DNA of 64,000 bases from Hyperoplus lanceolatus (lineage: Eukaryota; Chordata; Actinopteri; Uranoscopiformes; Ammodytidae). Where the stretch lies: contig CM049414.1 in assembly GCA_026929865.2 (NCBI GenBank), positions 19,453,501 through 19,517,500 of the forward strand, given 5' to 3'. The notes under the pieces were generated by a model. The model did not search any database and was not told where the DNA came from. It saw nothing but the letters and a program-made list of their open reading frames with translations. The position numbers and the translations under genes were made by a program. Positions 1-13,200 of the stretch are shown here, piece after piece (position 1 is the stretch's first letter; the number at the start of each line of letters is the position of its first letter).

Positions 1-1489
1 TAGCATGACTCAGAGGACATATTTCAACACGTTAACTGGATATGCAAGAGAATTGAGGTGTACTCCCTTGATATAAAACGGATGCAAACATTTACTGTGC
101 ATCTGATGTTCAAAACAGTTTTTTAGTTCCTTCTGGGAGAAATCGTTTTGATCTCACTCATTTTCAGCAGCGCCAGCAACAGTTTGTATTTCTGTGAGTA
201 AGCAACGCTGAAACAATAAGGTGATTCATCGGCAACTATTCATTATAAAAAAAAAGTTAAGAGCCATTCTAGCATCTTTGTGAGGCTGTGCTTTTTCATC
301 ATGCTAACCCTAAAATGTTTATGAATGCTTTAATATGTTAGCATGCTTAAATTTGCTAATCTGCACCTAACATAAACTACAGACGAGGCTGATGAAAGTC
401 ATTAGCTTTTTGTCATAAACAACATAAACAGCAGTATTGGACACATTTAAATTTTTACCTGATAATCGTGCTGGAAAAAAGTCAAAATATCGTAAGTTAT
501 TACATGTCATCTGGTTGGAACCATGAACCAAATTTCAATGCAACCCATTCAATAGTAGTCCAGCCATTTCAACTTGGACCAATGTGGCAAACCAGTATTA
601 TCATTCTTCATATTTTCTTTCAAGGCAATACACACTGCATGATCTGGCATTGCTGGTTGCTTCAAGTCCCAACGAAAACCAAAAAACACTCAAAAAAGCA
701 AGAAGAAGAAAAAAGAAGGGTATCGCACACGTCATATGTTATTTGCTCACTTGGTATTAACTGTTCTTGCAGAAGCAGAGCTTTATTAAAATTGGAACAA
801 TGCGTGAATATTTCGAAATGCTAAACCTATCTATAGCAACGTGAGGTAAGCTCTCAGCACAATGAACTTGGCTGATCCCGTGTGGTGAAAATCCCTTGAG
901 TCATTTTCTCTCTGTGAGCCATCTTTTCACTCAAAGAATCATCTGATGGAGCAAAAACAAGAAAAGCTTTGAATCCATGAGCTGCTGTTTATTATAACTT
1001 TGATTTGTCGGGTCTTACGAAAAAGTTAGGGATTGAAAAATGATTGTGGTATCGGATGGAAATTGTGCATCATCCCCAGCAGAGGCAAAAACTAAAACTA
1101 AAAATAGTGCCGGACTAAAGGCTTCAACTAAAGAAGAGACGTGAAGAGTACAGACGGATTAGGATTCAGAAGGGAAAGAGAGAGAAACTTGAGGTAACGT
1201 TGAGAGCGGAGAGAGTACAACACAGAGAAAGCAGACAAAGTGTACTATAAAACCTAGGGTCATCCCCTAGTGGGTTTACTCTTACGCCTGCTTCCCTCCC
1301 AACACTCAGCCCCAGAGCAGTTTCACCTTTTAAACTCTCCCTCCAGTTTAAAGGAATTAAGGACGCTTCAACTCCTCTCACGGCTCAGTCTCCAATGATG
1401 CTCAAACACCAGTCTGCAATGTTCCTTGAAACAAGAACGCAATTACGCATATTTTCATATACTGTAGATTAGACTGGTCAATATATGTT
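1..1489. other. Intergenic, no gene seen
   Basis: AT-rich sequence with no reading frame that resembles a known protein and no splice-bounded exon I could recognise. The longest open frame (468-824) starts at a non-ATG codon and has a low-complexity Lys/Glu stretch, so it is probably chance. Confidence 0.5.
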
Positions 1490-1493
1490 TTAA

Positions 1494-2560
1494 TAAAACC
1501 TCCTGCAAGAACATTTAAATGTTTATGAAACAGTCTCCTTTTTCCTCTAATGATGATTATTAATGACCTGTAACAGCAAACGAGACCATAAGAGAAACTG
1601 CTATACTATATTGTTTTTTTATTAAAGCCACTACGAGTAACATGGCACGTTGGTGTCCCCTTTGGACAAAAGCGGTAGTATTTTTACGACGCCCGCTGTC
1701 GCAAAGCTGTTTTCTAGCTGAACTGAGAAGGGCGCAATATAGTGCATGTCCGTGTGTTGAAAGTGTGAGGACTCTTTTCGGCTCTGTGAGAGTGGTTTTG
1801 ACACTGCATCAACTAATGCCAGTCAGTGCTACACACACCTGATTGCAATGAGTTGATGCAGCAGCGTCACCTAACTACTCTCTCTCACGGACCTGAAAGA
1901 TTACGTGTCCTCACAGAAAGCGAATGAACGAGAGACGGCAGTTAGTATGGATCACGATGAGGTAATGTGTTTTTGTTGTTGATGTAAATAATGACTATTT
2001 CAGATAATGGTTATCTGATGATGGTGAAGCAAAGCAGACTTTGTGTTAGTACCAACCGCTCATTCATTTAGGAGTAAACACTGCAGTCTAGTTTCGCTCT
2101 CGTGAAATTGTATACACATTGCATGGCAACGCCCTCGTCCCGCCCGTAGCCTATATCACTCTCCCTTTTAGCAGCCTATATCACTCTCCCTTTTAGCTTT
2201 TCTTCATTGCATTTTCTTTTTTTTCTTTGATGATTCAGCCCCGTTCAGTCATTATGACGACAAATAACTGTCTCAAACAAGGCTCCCGTTCCCCTTCCCT
2301 CACCTGGAGGGATAGGCTTCTCAATCGCGTTGCTGCTCCACACTGAAATCTGCGACCAATACGGATATGTGACCATAGAGCCTGCACGAGCAAACCGAAA
2401 ATCAGACTGGGTGTGAGACCAGACCAAAAGCAGTAATAAAAACTATATAAACACGTCTTTCTTTGCACTGATGGTCTCGTTTGCTGTTAAAGGTAATTTA
2501 TGATTATCAGAGGAAACCTGAGGCTGTTTAAAAGATATTTAAATGTTACTCATAGCCGCT
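1494..2560. mobile_element. TTAA-flanked MITE-like DNA element (piggyBac-type target)
   Basis: TTAA lies at both borders (1490-1493 and 2561-2564). The two ends are inverted copies: the left arm (about 1512-1591) is the diverged reverse complement of the right arm (about 2463-2545). Both contain ACATTTAAAT and, further in, AACAGCAAACGAGACCAT. The outermost 15-20 bases match poorly, so the exact tips are less certain. TTAA target duplication is the hallmark of piggyBac elements; the family assignment is inference because no transposase is visible. A 22-bp direct tandem duplication (AGCCTATATCACTCTCCC...) lies inside at about 2150-2197. Confidence 0.6.
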
Positions 2561-2574
2561 TTAATGCCTTGGGT

Positions 2575-2830
2575 CCGATTTTTAGGAACTTTGACAAAAC
2601 AATATAGGCCGCGGTAGCCATACCGGAACATCCTTTGTCAAAGTTTATTCTGCTTCACAATCGTCATATTACCATTATTAATCTAAGGTAGTTACATATA
2701 AACACATTACCTCATCGCAATGCATCCTGCCGTTTCTCTTTCATTTGCTTCCTAAACAAATGCATGCACTGCTGGCACATGCTCGGTTATTTGAGATTAT
2801 TGCTGCGTTCATAAATATCACTTGGGTTGT
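2575..2830. repeat. Dispersed repeat block, shared with about 22.85-23.2 kb
   Basis: Short blocks here recur near 22.9-23.2 kb: TTACCATTATTAATC, ACTTCCTAAACAAATGCA-like sequence and CTTGTCAAAGTTTA. The order of blocks differs between the two places. Part of the block (about 2665-2720) also recurs inverted at about 1963-2010 inside the neighbouring TTAA element. I read it as older related transposon debris. Confidence 0.45.
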
Positions 2831-3521
2831 GATTACAAGTAGCTGAGTAAAGTGGTTTTTGCTGTCAATCAAAAGCCCTGCGTGTCAGAGTGTGCTAGTG
2901 ACTTCCTAACAGAGTCAAGTATGCTATTATGACGAGTGGTACTCTTGATAATTTGAACACAGGACATTTTTTCCTTCTACGTTTTAAGTGCAATGCTAAT
3001 AAGCACTTTGCAGTGTCGTCCATTTAGGGGCACATACCTTTCTATGCTTACATAAATGGAATCCTTGCATGTTTTACTGAATGCTAATGTATGTCTATGA
3101 AATTGTGTGGGTGAGTGAGACTGCATGTGTTTTTCCACACGGACAGAAGCCAAGCAGGTCACTGATCAGTTGAACCACCTCTTCCCTGATAAGAAGCACA
3201 GAACAGTCTCATCAAGGCTGGCATATCTCCAGCTTTCCCATTCCCCTTTCCTCTATTTCTGAACACTAGAAAAACAACAGGCTTTTTAACTTGTCAAAGG
3301 GCGCCAATGGAGGGTTTTTCTCCTGCTAGAAAATGAGCGGAGCGGGGAATTCCTCAGAGGAAATATTTTCACAAGCCCTGAAGATGAAACCGAGAGAAAC
3401 AGAGTACCTGTCTGTGCGATGTGCTCTGTCAGCATCCTGTCAACAGCGCATAGCCAATTAGGACTGCAGCCAAATGGCTGGGTGAGCTTTCTGTTTCTCA
3501 CTCCACTGATTCTGAGTCCGA

Positions 3522-3568
3522 CACACACACACACACACACGCACGCACGCACATACACGCACGCACAC
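3522..3568. repeat. (CA)n/(GCAC)n microsatellite
   Basis: An uninterrupted CA run is followed by GCAC and ACAC units. Open frames crossing it are translations of the repeat. Confidence 0.9.
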
Positions 3569-6500
3569 GATTTGTATAGTAAACAAGCACAACCTGTGTT
3601 CTAAAGGAGAAGCCTGTATTTAAAATTTGATGCAGGTCAATTGCCCTGACGACCTAGTCTCTGCAGCCTCTTATCCTGTTGCTAATGGCTGTTGGCCATT
3701 TGACTACATTTCCATATTGAGGCCGCACTAAGCACTTGAAGCTGTGTCTGCAAGGGGAGAATACGTTTTGTGTTTGTGTGTTTGGGAAGATGATGATGCT
3801 GAGCCCGATAGCGTCTGTTTGTAAAAGCAGCTAGTGCCGCCACTGGCTCGCTGATCCAGACACACAAATACAGAGAAGGACAAAAACACTTCTTAACCAC
3901 CCTCACACACGAAATAAAATGTTGCTCCTGTCTGCCTCTGCCATGCAACAGTGGTTCCTAGCGGCTACTTTGCATATCAGACCTGACATAATGAGGAGAT
4001 ACTGTATGGTGTCTGAGGACAGTGAGTGTGGAGGTGTAAGGTGATACTGCCACCTTGTCTTGTCAGCTAAATGAACTTGACACATGGGCCAGCCAGTTAG
4101 AGCCTCTAGGTTTCAAGCTATTATGTCAAAAAGAGTCAGGAGGACTCAGGAAAGATTCAGCTTTACTACAAGAAAATAATTAACACACAGGCCTCCCTTT
4201 AAATTTCATGTAAAGGTCAGAGTTTAAGTGTTCCATTGTCACAGCAAAGACTATAGTGACCATTGGCTACTGTCCAACAAGTAGCAGAATCTCAAACATT
4301 TCACAACTAGATCTCATTTTATCATTCTTAAACATTTGACGACTCATTTTCTTATTTAGCTTACTAATGATGAATACACATTATAACCCTTGCTCTATGA
4401 GCACTGTACTTCAAAAAGGGCCACTGACCACTTTTCATCATAGATTTCCACATTTTAAACTTCCATGAAGTGTCGCTTACCAGGTGCCAGCGCCTTGGGA
4501 TCATATGCAAGAGCCCTGCTCCAAGTGACAAGGCTTCACCTACTGTCCACTGAGCAATTATTTATCAAAGTTAAATGGAACACTTGACCACTCTTTGCTG
4601 CCGGATTCACTGAAGTTCTAGCCGGAGGACGTCAGGTATAAAGTGTTCTGTACCGGATAGACCCACATGGTCATTCGCAGGTCATACAATCCTGTACCAA
4701 CATCCTACGGGTAAAACCTGCTAAAAATGCAGAGCCTTGACCTAGAAGATGTCCTCAACAGATGTTCCACTGAGCAAGGCTACTCCTTGATGAGTGTACA
4801 CAGACAGCCAATGGGTGAGCCTTAGGGGGTTTACCAACCCCATGCATAGTAGTAGGAAAAAGTGCTGCAAAGGGCATATCATGCCAAAGCTCACACAAGG
4901 CAAGGCATAGAAGATGCATTGTTTCAGTCCTCTGTCCCCTGTATTGCTAGGGATAAAACCCTGACGCCACAATTTACCTACACAAACGTCTTAATATCCG
5001 TTGACTTAAAAGGTATAGGGTTGTGCCTGAAGGTAGTGCCTTTCATGTTCCTACACTAAATGTGGAGTTAGGTTAGGACAAAAGGCCAAGCAACTTAGTC
5101 ACTTTCTATCTGTAAATGTAAAGCATCTTGCTTTTATGTTGTCACTCATACTTTGAACTGGCTCTGAGGGTCTTTTGGTCACTGAGAAGTCTGACAATAT
5201 ACACCAATGGTAGCTCAGGTTGTGACGGTACATTTTATATAAGAATTTTTATTCCCTCTCGTTCACCCACACTCACACACCGATGGCAACAGACTACGCA
5301 ATTAAGTGTACAGTGTCTTAACCAGGGACACTTTGACATGTGGAGGAGGTGAAGATCGAAGTGCAAAGTCCACGATCAATGGAAGACCAATATACCTTTT
5401 GAACCACAGTCATCCCACAGTAACCACCATTCATCAGTAATTTTCGCAAGTCATCTTAAGCCACTGGGCAGTAGCCGCTTTCTGTTGTTTGAAACACACC
5501 AAAACATGCAAGGAATATATTGTTACATGCTGTACCATCTTCTAATCCTTCATCCTTTCCACACACTGTCAATGTATCATTGACTCGACAGCATGTCATT
5601 CTTCCTGTTCACTTGTGTAGAGTCTTGAAAGCTTAAGATAGGGTCCAGGGTGAATGTACTTTGACAAAGTTGGGAGCACTTTAGCCAAGAATAGGGCTTG
5701 TGCTTCAAGCAATAAAGGGGCAGATAAGTCCTGACAACAGCTGCTATACATGGTTCTATGCCGATACCAAAGATCAAGCTGCGTCATGTATAGACACTGG
5801 CAACAGTCAAATCATGGCTTGTATATACTAAGAAAGAGGGCTTAACAGGTAACATGACGCTGGCAGAAGCAAGGTTATTGTTGATCGTCTCTGATAGATG
5901 TTGAATCTCTGTTTTGTTAGAAGTATTTCTCAAAAAGCAATGGCTGATGGGACACACCTTTTGGTAAGCCATGATTTAGTGTTTCTTTCCTCCTGCCAAC
6001 TCAAAATAATTACTACCATCTTAAGTTGACTAATGCACTGACTGTATAAATAACTCTGTAAATGTCATCCTTTTGGGTGTGCATAATTATGTGATTGCAA
6101 AGTTTTATTCAACAGAATCTTGACATTTCTGTAGAAGTGTTACATAGCCTACATGCAAAGGATATGGTCGCTGAAATTCAAAAAGCAAAGGCATTGTATA
6201 CGGTGTGGGTGTCTCCCCCACTGCTTAGTCCCAAGTGCAAACATTGTGAGACCATTTTCAGTCAGCCAACTAACATAGAATAAATTCATTATTCAATGTA
6301 GAGTAGGTACAGCTTAAATGATTGGGGTCCAGGCTCGTACCTATATATTAAATGTTCCTTACACAATAGGCTGCATATAAACAGCTGTGGTACGAATCAG
6401 CTTGTTTTTCGGAGTGGATGGCAAATTGAGCACATTGTTAAAGAAGCAACATTGTGCAAGAATAGTCATAATGGAGAGCATAAGATGAAGAAACAGCTAC

Positions 6501-7534
6501 ACCCTGAGTGCTAAGGAAGAATTTTAGGCCAGTGCCACAAGCAACACCTAGAGATGTGCAACCAGCCTCATTCAGATCAAAGGTTGCAGGCTGCAGCGCT
6601 GTCCACTTGAATCTGCCTCAACACCAGAGACTATCTCTTCTACGCCGATGATGAGCATGCTTACCTCATCCCTTAGATGTTAACATACGGGTGTATGCAT
6701 TTAACATTCTCTTATACAATCAGCATCAAAGGTGCACACCCACGCACAGGCCTGGTACACAGCAGCAGTATGCATGCATGCATGCACACATATCTATCTA
6801 CGCACACAGTGTCCCTCTCCCTGAAAATGCATAGCGAAGCACACGCACATGCATCTTAAGAGGGGCAGATATATAAGTTATTTAGCATGACGTGACACTT
6901 TCACGGTCTAATTGCCCCAGTGTTGCAGTAAACATGTCCGAAGGACCCTATAATTCAGGTTCCTCATGAAGTATGGATGGGGCTAAGGATGGCCAGGAGT
7001 ATGCAGATGCAGCCCGCATCATCTTCCAAACACAAATCAAGCAAGGAAAGCTAACCTTTGCTGTTGTACAAGTATACAGTAGGCCTATTTTTCTGACCAT
7101 ACCCATGCATACACAATGGTGCATGAACAAATGCGCAGGAGTGTGTGAAGCAGATTCAAGGAAACATCGAGGAGATGCTGCATGCTGTGTAGACAGACAG
7201 CCCTGATGCTTGCTTGCTGCTGCCTTTGACGCGGTGATGGGGATTTTCCTCTTCCCTTCTCTCCCTCTCTCTCCCTCTGTGTTGCGGTAGCCGACGTGGC
7301 CAGCGAGCTGTGATCAAACTGTGCCTTCATCCCTCCTCTCTCATCAGCTGGAGGGTTTCAGCAGCAGGGTGCCCCAGATTCAACCACCTGGCTCCTCCCA
7401 TCGTGCAGAGGCTGCTTCCTATCAAACCTGGAGCACTACTGACACCTTCTGGCAAGGAAAATGGAAGTGCAACAAGGAAGTGCATGGGGGTTTGAAATGT
7501 GGAATGTAAGATATTTTCTCTTTCATAAACTTCA

Positions 7535-7795
7535 TAGTGTCAAATTCTGAAGAATGCCTTTAGTCAAACTCACTTTGTCAAAATCAATGAATACCTCCTC
7601 ATGATTTGCTACCTGTCCGTACTGTGTGTGCGCTGAAAACATCTGGTATTAATATACAGCCTGGGCTTTGTAAACAGGCAAGTCGCTAGCTACGGCGGGC
7701 CCCTTTGTTTACAGACACTTTGTTTACATGCCAGTTTACACAGCCTAGGCTGTGTATTAACATTGGATTTTATTTCAGCGCACACGCATACATAC
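7535..7795. mobile_element. Remnant MITE, same family as 25032-25303
   Basis: It shares with the element at 25 kb, in the same order, AATTCTGAAGAA, TTGTCAAAATCA, TATTAATA(C)ACAGCC, GCGGGCCCCTTTGTTTA-like sequence, CATGCCAGTTTA, CAGCCTAGGCTGTGTATTAACA and TTTCAGCGCACA. The TTAA-bounded tips present in the 25-kb copy are not visible, so this copy is worn or truncated. Confidence 0.6.
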
Positions 7796-8835
7796 AGGTA
7801 GAAATATTTAACCTTTCAATTGATTCCATTGATTTCCTTGCTGCAGTGATGCATCTGATTAGCATTCCCAAAACATCAATGCAAGGCAGTGGCTCTGCAT
7901 GAGGCACATAGGCCTGAGGTGAATGGACACTGAAGGGGGGGGGAAGAAAAAGGTACATCAGTGTAGATACCGGATGCGTACCGGTGTGTGGTGTTAATCT
8001 AGTGAGTGTCCCTCTGGCAGAAATAAGTGACTGAAAGGTTGAACAGCACAGCAGACCGAAGAGCCATTACCAAATAGGTCCAGCTCAGCATCTTCTTCCC
8101 ATATAAGCAGCATTTTCTTTTTCTTTTTTGTCAGAGGAGTGTTGCCAGGGTTCAGCGGACCTCAGGGGTGACTTTGGGTTGAGCACCGTCAGGCACTTTC
8201 TCCCTTTGTACACTGGAGTGTATTATACAAGATTGTATCTGGGCTTTTGTGCATGCTAGGCCAAATCCAATAGGATATTTAAGTTATATGCAAAGCTCGA
8301 CTCAAGCTGAACAGTGCAGGTCCATACTGCAATCAGCTAAATGCACATCCACTTCCCTTTTGTTAGATATGCAGGCAGAAAGCCTTTTAAAAAGAAGTAG
8401 ATAGATTCATTTAGCAAATAAAAGGATATAGAATTGTTAATGTGCATGTGTGTAATTTGACTCTCTTCAAATGATACAAACACAATCTTTAATCAGCTGT
8501 ACATGCATTGGCACAATGTAAGATGTTTTGCATTTGACCTCTGATGTGGAAAAGGAATCCACACTTCATAAAAAATGTAGAAACAATGCTGAAATGGAAA
8601 ACAGAATTTGCAAGAAATTATCAAAATGTATACTGAGTGAATGCCACAACAGGCTTCACAGACACTTTGCTTGTGATATCAGGTTTTAAGCACCTCTCTT
8701 TACAATACTATTGGCAGGTAATACTTGAATATGTACGCAATGCTGAAAATATAGAGCATTGTAAGGAAAACAAATCCCCCCTCCATTCAATCAAATATAA
8801 ATGACATATACACAGGAAGTTTGCTTGGACGGATT

Positions 8836-8837
<2 letters not shown>

Positions 8838-8891
<54 letters not shown>
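8838..8891. repeat. (AC)27 microsatellite
   Basis: Perfect dinucleotide tract of about 54 bp. Confidence 0.95.
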
Positions 8892-8892
<1 letters not shown>

Positions 8893-10170
8893 AAAAATCT
8901 CAAAACCTTGCTTTGTCATGATACTGTTAATACAATGTGGAGGAACATTTTTACAGGCGGTAAGGAGGAAGACAATGGGAAGATGTTAAGAGAAGGGACA
9001 GCTGACACATAGGAACAGACAAGAAGAGAAAATGTCACTATGAATTACACATTTGACACCACCACCACAGACACCACAGTCCACACCTGTGGAGTAGAGC
9101 AGTTTGACTCTTCCTCCAATGTTCTAGGCACTATCAAACGCATGGCAACGTGACAGAGAAAGGAGGAGAAGGACCACAGTGAAGTAAACACAAAACACGC
9201 CGTCATCTCTATGTCCAGGGTGTCCTCCTATTACTGTATGCAAATACAGCTTTAAACTGCTGTGTTTCGCTTAGTGCATGGGGGCTGGCCTCGGTTTGAA
9301 CTTGAAATATAGTGCTGGGAAAGTTACACTGAAACATCAAGAAATAATTTAATATACAATAAAGTGGGTTTAAAAAAAAAAACTAAAAAAAACAACCCTG
9401 GGTTATTTTATCTCATTCTGTTCACAACATAATCATTTACTCATAATTAAATTGACTAACCATTCTCCACACGCATATCGACACACATTGTGCAATTTGT
9501 TTTTTACTAAATGAAACATTTTCTAAAACTGGGCTCCCCCGGGGATCCTAATTGATTCATTAGGCTCTATGGGGCATGAAATTCTAATCTAACCAATGTG
9601 TCCAGAGAGGCAAATCAAACACACTGCTGACGGCATGCCTCACCTGGATAGGGGTTTTTTCTCATGCGCTCCTTCATTGACCTGCTTCAGTCCTCCCGGT
9701 GCTAACACAGCACAGAGTCAGGCTTCACTGCATTGACAATAATAGTAAAAGGACTTTTTTTTTTCTTTTCCCCCACTCCCGTCAGCCTAGGCATCGTCTT
9801 GTCTCAGAAAGGCACGCCACTGAGCTCCACGGTTCACTATACTGCTCCGGTTCTTAGTTGATTTTTTTTCTTTAGCAGCACTTTGCATGGATCTCCGTTT
9901 GAGAGAAAAATGACACTTTGTGACCTTGTCAATAATATCAACATACATACATATTTACAGGAAAGAATCGTCTCCTTACAGCAGAAGAGTCAACAAATTT
10001 TTTTTTTAAAAACAATTTCTCTCGACACACACCTCACTTCACTCTGTCTGCGTATGTGCACAAGTGTTCATAAGTGTGTGTGTGTGTGTGTGTGACTGTA
10101 CATATGGCACGAATGTTGAAAGATACCACACGGAAAAGAGACAAAAGGGAACACAGCCTAGATAATGGTC

Positions 10171-10172
<2 letters not shown>

Positions 10173-10252
<80 letters not shown>

Positions 10253-10255
10253 TGT
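10173..10255. repeat. (GT)n tract touching the brms1l stop codon
   Basis: About 80 bp of GT with one TATG interruption, directly adjoining the brms1l stop codon at 10256-10258. In the brms1l transcript it is a (CA)n run at the very start of the 3' UTR. A second short TG tract lies at 10074-10094. Confidence 0.9.
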
Positions 10256-13200
10256 TTACGAGTGCTTGATAGTGTATTTGCCTTTCTGCAGCTGGGAGAT
10301 GTACAGCTTCGACTTGGTGCCGTCCAGTCGCTTGAACCACACCTCATCGTTGTTGACGGTGGTGATGATGGCACTGCGTGACACAAACATAACATAATGC
10401 AATCAATTCCTGACCCTCAACAACTTGGCTTAAGCGGTAAAGAGATATTATGCAACAAATAGCATGGATGGACTCAAAGGTGACGTTTACATGACAACAG
10501 TCTTGCTAAAAACAGGAAAATGTTTGCTTTACTTTTTTAAAAACATTTGCAAAAGTCCTTTTCCTTTCAGAAAGTCCTTCATAGATGGCTACAAAGAAAA
10601 GAAGCAATATCTTCTACAAAGGGCTGTGTAACATTAACTCATCGTGCATAATTGATACATGTATTACAATCTTTCTTTTTTCTTTTACAGACATCTTCAC
10701 AGACGTCCGACTATGGAATAGCATTAAAAGTGCTTGTACATCAGGGCGCTCCGGTGGCCAAGTGGATAAAGCGCACCACGTTGGCTCAGGCCTCGTCGCA
10801 GTGGTCGCAGGTTTCGAATCCGACCCGCGGACCTTTACTGCATATCATCCCCCCTCTCTGTCTCCCCATTTCAACTCTGTACTATCAAATAAAGCTTGAC
10901 AAAAGCCAAACAATAATCTGAAAAAAAAAAAAGTGCTTGTACATGTGATCGACTGAACCTTTTACCCCGTGTTTAGGTTCTTTAACCCATTGATGACTAT
11001 GGCAATCTAGGATGCATGTCCTTAATGCCTGAGGGTTTTCTGAAAAAATAGTAGGAATTGTCAAGTCTACCAAAACCTTAATATCTAAGCCTGTGTAGCA
11101 CATAGAAACATGAAATAAAATACATTTAAAAGTTAAGGTTCACAGGTTTTATTTAAACATGCTCCCTTAGCGCTTACAAACCAACAAATATTTCTAAAAA
11201 TCGTCAAAATGAGATGAATTAGAAAATTATTAAATATTGTTAATAAATAGATGCAATGTGTTGTGTGATTTTCGTCAGTAGTCTATAGTAGACCTTGATT
11301 CTGCGCACCAAACGCCACTAACTGTTCTGTCGCCGACATAGCTGGCGTATTTTTTTAATTATTTTGTTTTATTTTTTTATTTTTTATTTTTTTGATTGAC
11401 ATGATTTTTGGCAAACCACACAACTTTTGGGTGGTCACGTGGTCTTAAAAAAATCAACAAAACCCACCTCATGTGTATTTGAACCAATGACAGTGCATTC
11501 TATGCTAGGAATGCCATGAAAATTAGATAAAGTAATAATGCTGCGCGACGCAGCATCAGGCAGGAGAGCCAATGTGGCATCGCGCAGCAGCCGTCATCAA
11601 TGGGTTAAATCCAGTCAGAAATCATGTTATGCCCGGGCCACACATCCCGCGACCGACTACAGCAGCGACTCCAGAGATAGACACAGGATGTGTGGCCCGG
11701 GCATAACATGATTTATGTCCGGGCCACAGCACTTTCTGCCTTTCTGACAAACAAGAGAAGGTGATTGAACAGGTACACCAGCTAAATGAATGAAACGTGC
11801 ACAAAATGATGGCCAGTCTGGCGCTGTTGAGACACATTTACATGACAGACATCGTTAGGCTCTGTTCAGTGCAATATATCTTCCCTGTTGTGGAGCTATA
11901 CATGGACACACACATAGATCTAACAATGGAAACTTAATTTCCCGCTACATTAACGTTAACGTCCTTTAGACCAATGAATATTTGGCATGTATGGATTTCC
12001 AGCCCCCTGTATTGTAACTCTACCTATACATTCAAAAACGAACTGATGTCATTGGCATACCCAGTATTCACTGAGCCTCCTGTCTGGACTACAAACAGGC
12101 AAGCATGCACAAAGAGCAGAGTGTGGAATCCCAATCATTCAGCCTAATCCTCACGTTGTCAGTCTTTGTTTCAATCCATCCACTATAGCCTCCATTGCAC
12201 TCAATCACCACCACGTAACCACAGCATCACAGTCGCTCACACTCACACAATGTGTGAAGAACACAAGCATCTGCTGACGAGTACACACGTCATTTAGTGC
12301 CAAAACTTGCACATTCTAACACAGAAATCATCACTCCATCAAATAATTTCAAAAAGCAATAAACCCTGCTCCCCCCCCCCCCCACACACACGCACACACA
12401 CCTAGTCGGGTACTCGTCCTTCCTGTTGATACAGATGGCCTGTCCCCTGAGATACCACTGGTTGTCATAGAAAAGTCGACCGTCCTCGGAGCGCGCCACA
12501 TGGTGATGTCTGTCAGGCTTGGCTGCAGGAGCTGGAGGGAGAGAGTTAGAAGGAGAGAGTTAGAAGAAAAGAAGAAGACAGGGGGAGTGAAGAAGAGAGC
12601 AAGTCAGGCGGGGACACTGTTTAAAAGCAAAGCCTCGTTTCCACTGGTCGGTGCTTTGGCTCTGCACTCATTTTTTTTGCACTTCCACTACCAAAAGTTG
12701 GAAAAAATACCCAAATAAGGGAGCCCAGTCGCACTTATTTTTGTCAGCCTTTCGTTGGGGTACCAAGCCATTTCAAAAGGTTCCAAAACGGTGGAGCTAC
12801 ACACTGCAGTCCGTAGATTGGTCGACAGAATAATTTCTGTGTGAGATAAAACACCTGTGAAGAGTCTTCTGTTTAGAGAAAAAATGTGTTTTTCCTCTGC
12901 ATTGAGTTTGATACTCTAGTTACGCAGCTGTTGCAGCCACAGCCGCTCGAAGGCTCTCAATTAACAGTATGTACACTGGCCCAAAATAAGGGTGCTGTCT
13001 GCAGTGTAAACGCAAGCCAGATGGGTTACCGTGCCCTGCCGAATGGTGCCGAACTGGACTACTCAGTGGAAACTAGGCATAATTGAGCGCAAAATGTTTA
13101 AAAAAATTAGGACAGTGAGAGAGAGACAAAGACGGATGAGGAGGGAACAATTGTCTCCTTTTCAAATGTGCACTTAAGTGCTTTTTTTTAGCTGTATTAA

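Larger units (their letters stand above)
2831..10172. other. Intergenic, no gene seen
   Basis: About 7 kb downstream of the brms1l stop. Apart from the CA tracts and MITE remnant listed separately, I see no exon or RNA gene. Part of the right side must be brms1l 3' UTR and flank, but I could not place a confident poly(A) signal. The 4.4-6.7 kb part is less AT-rich and may be decayed repeat, but I could not name it. Confidence 0.45.

Noticed and set aside
6600-6680. Short YADD-containing peptide (RDYLFYADDE), like a reverse-transcriptase catalytic motif
   Set aside because: Only about 20 codons are open and no neighbouring reverse-transcriptase blocks were found, so the motif may be chance. 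It could be part of a worn LINE.
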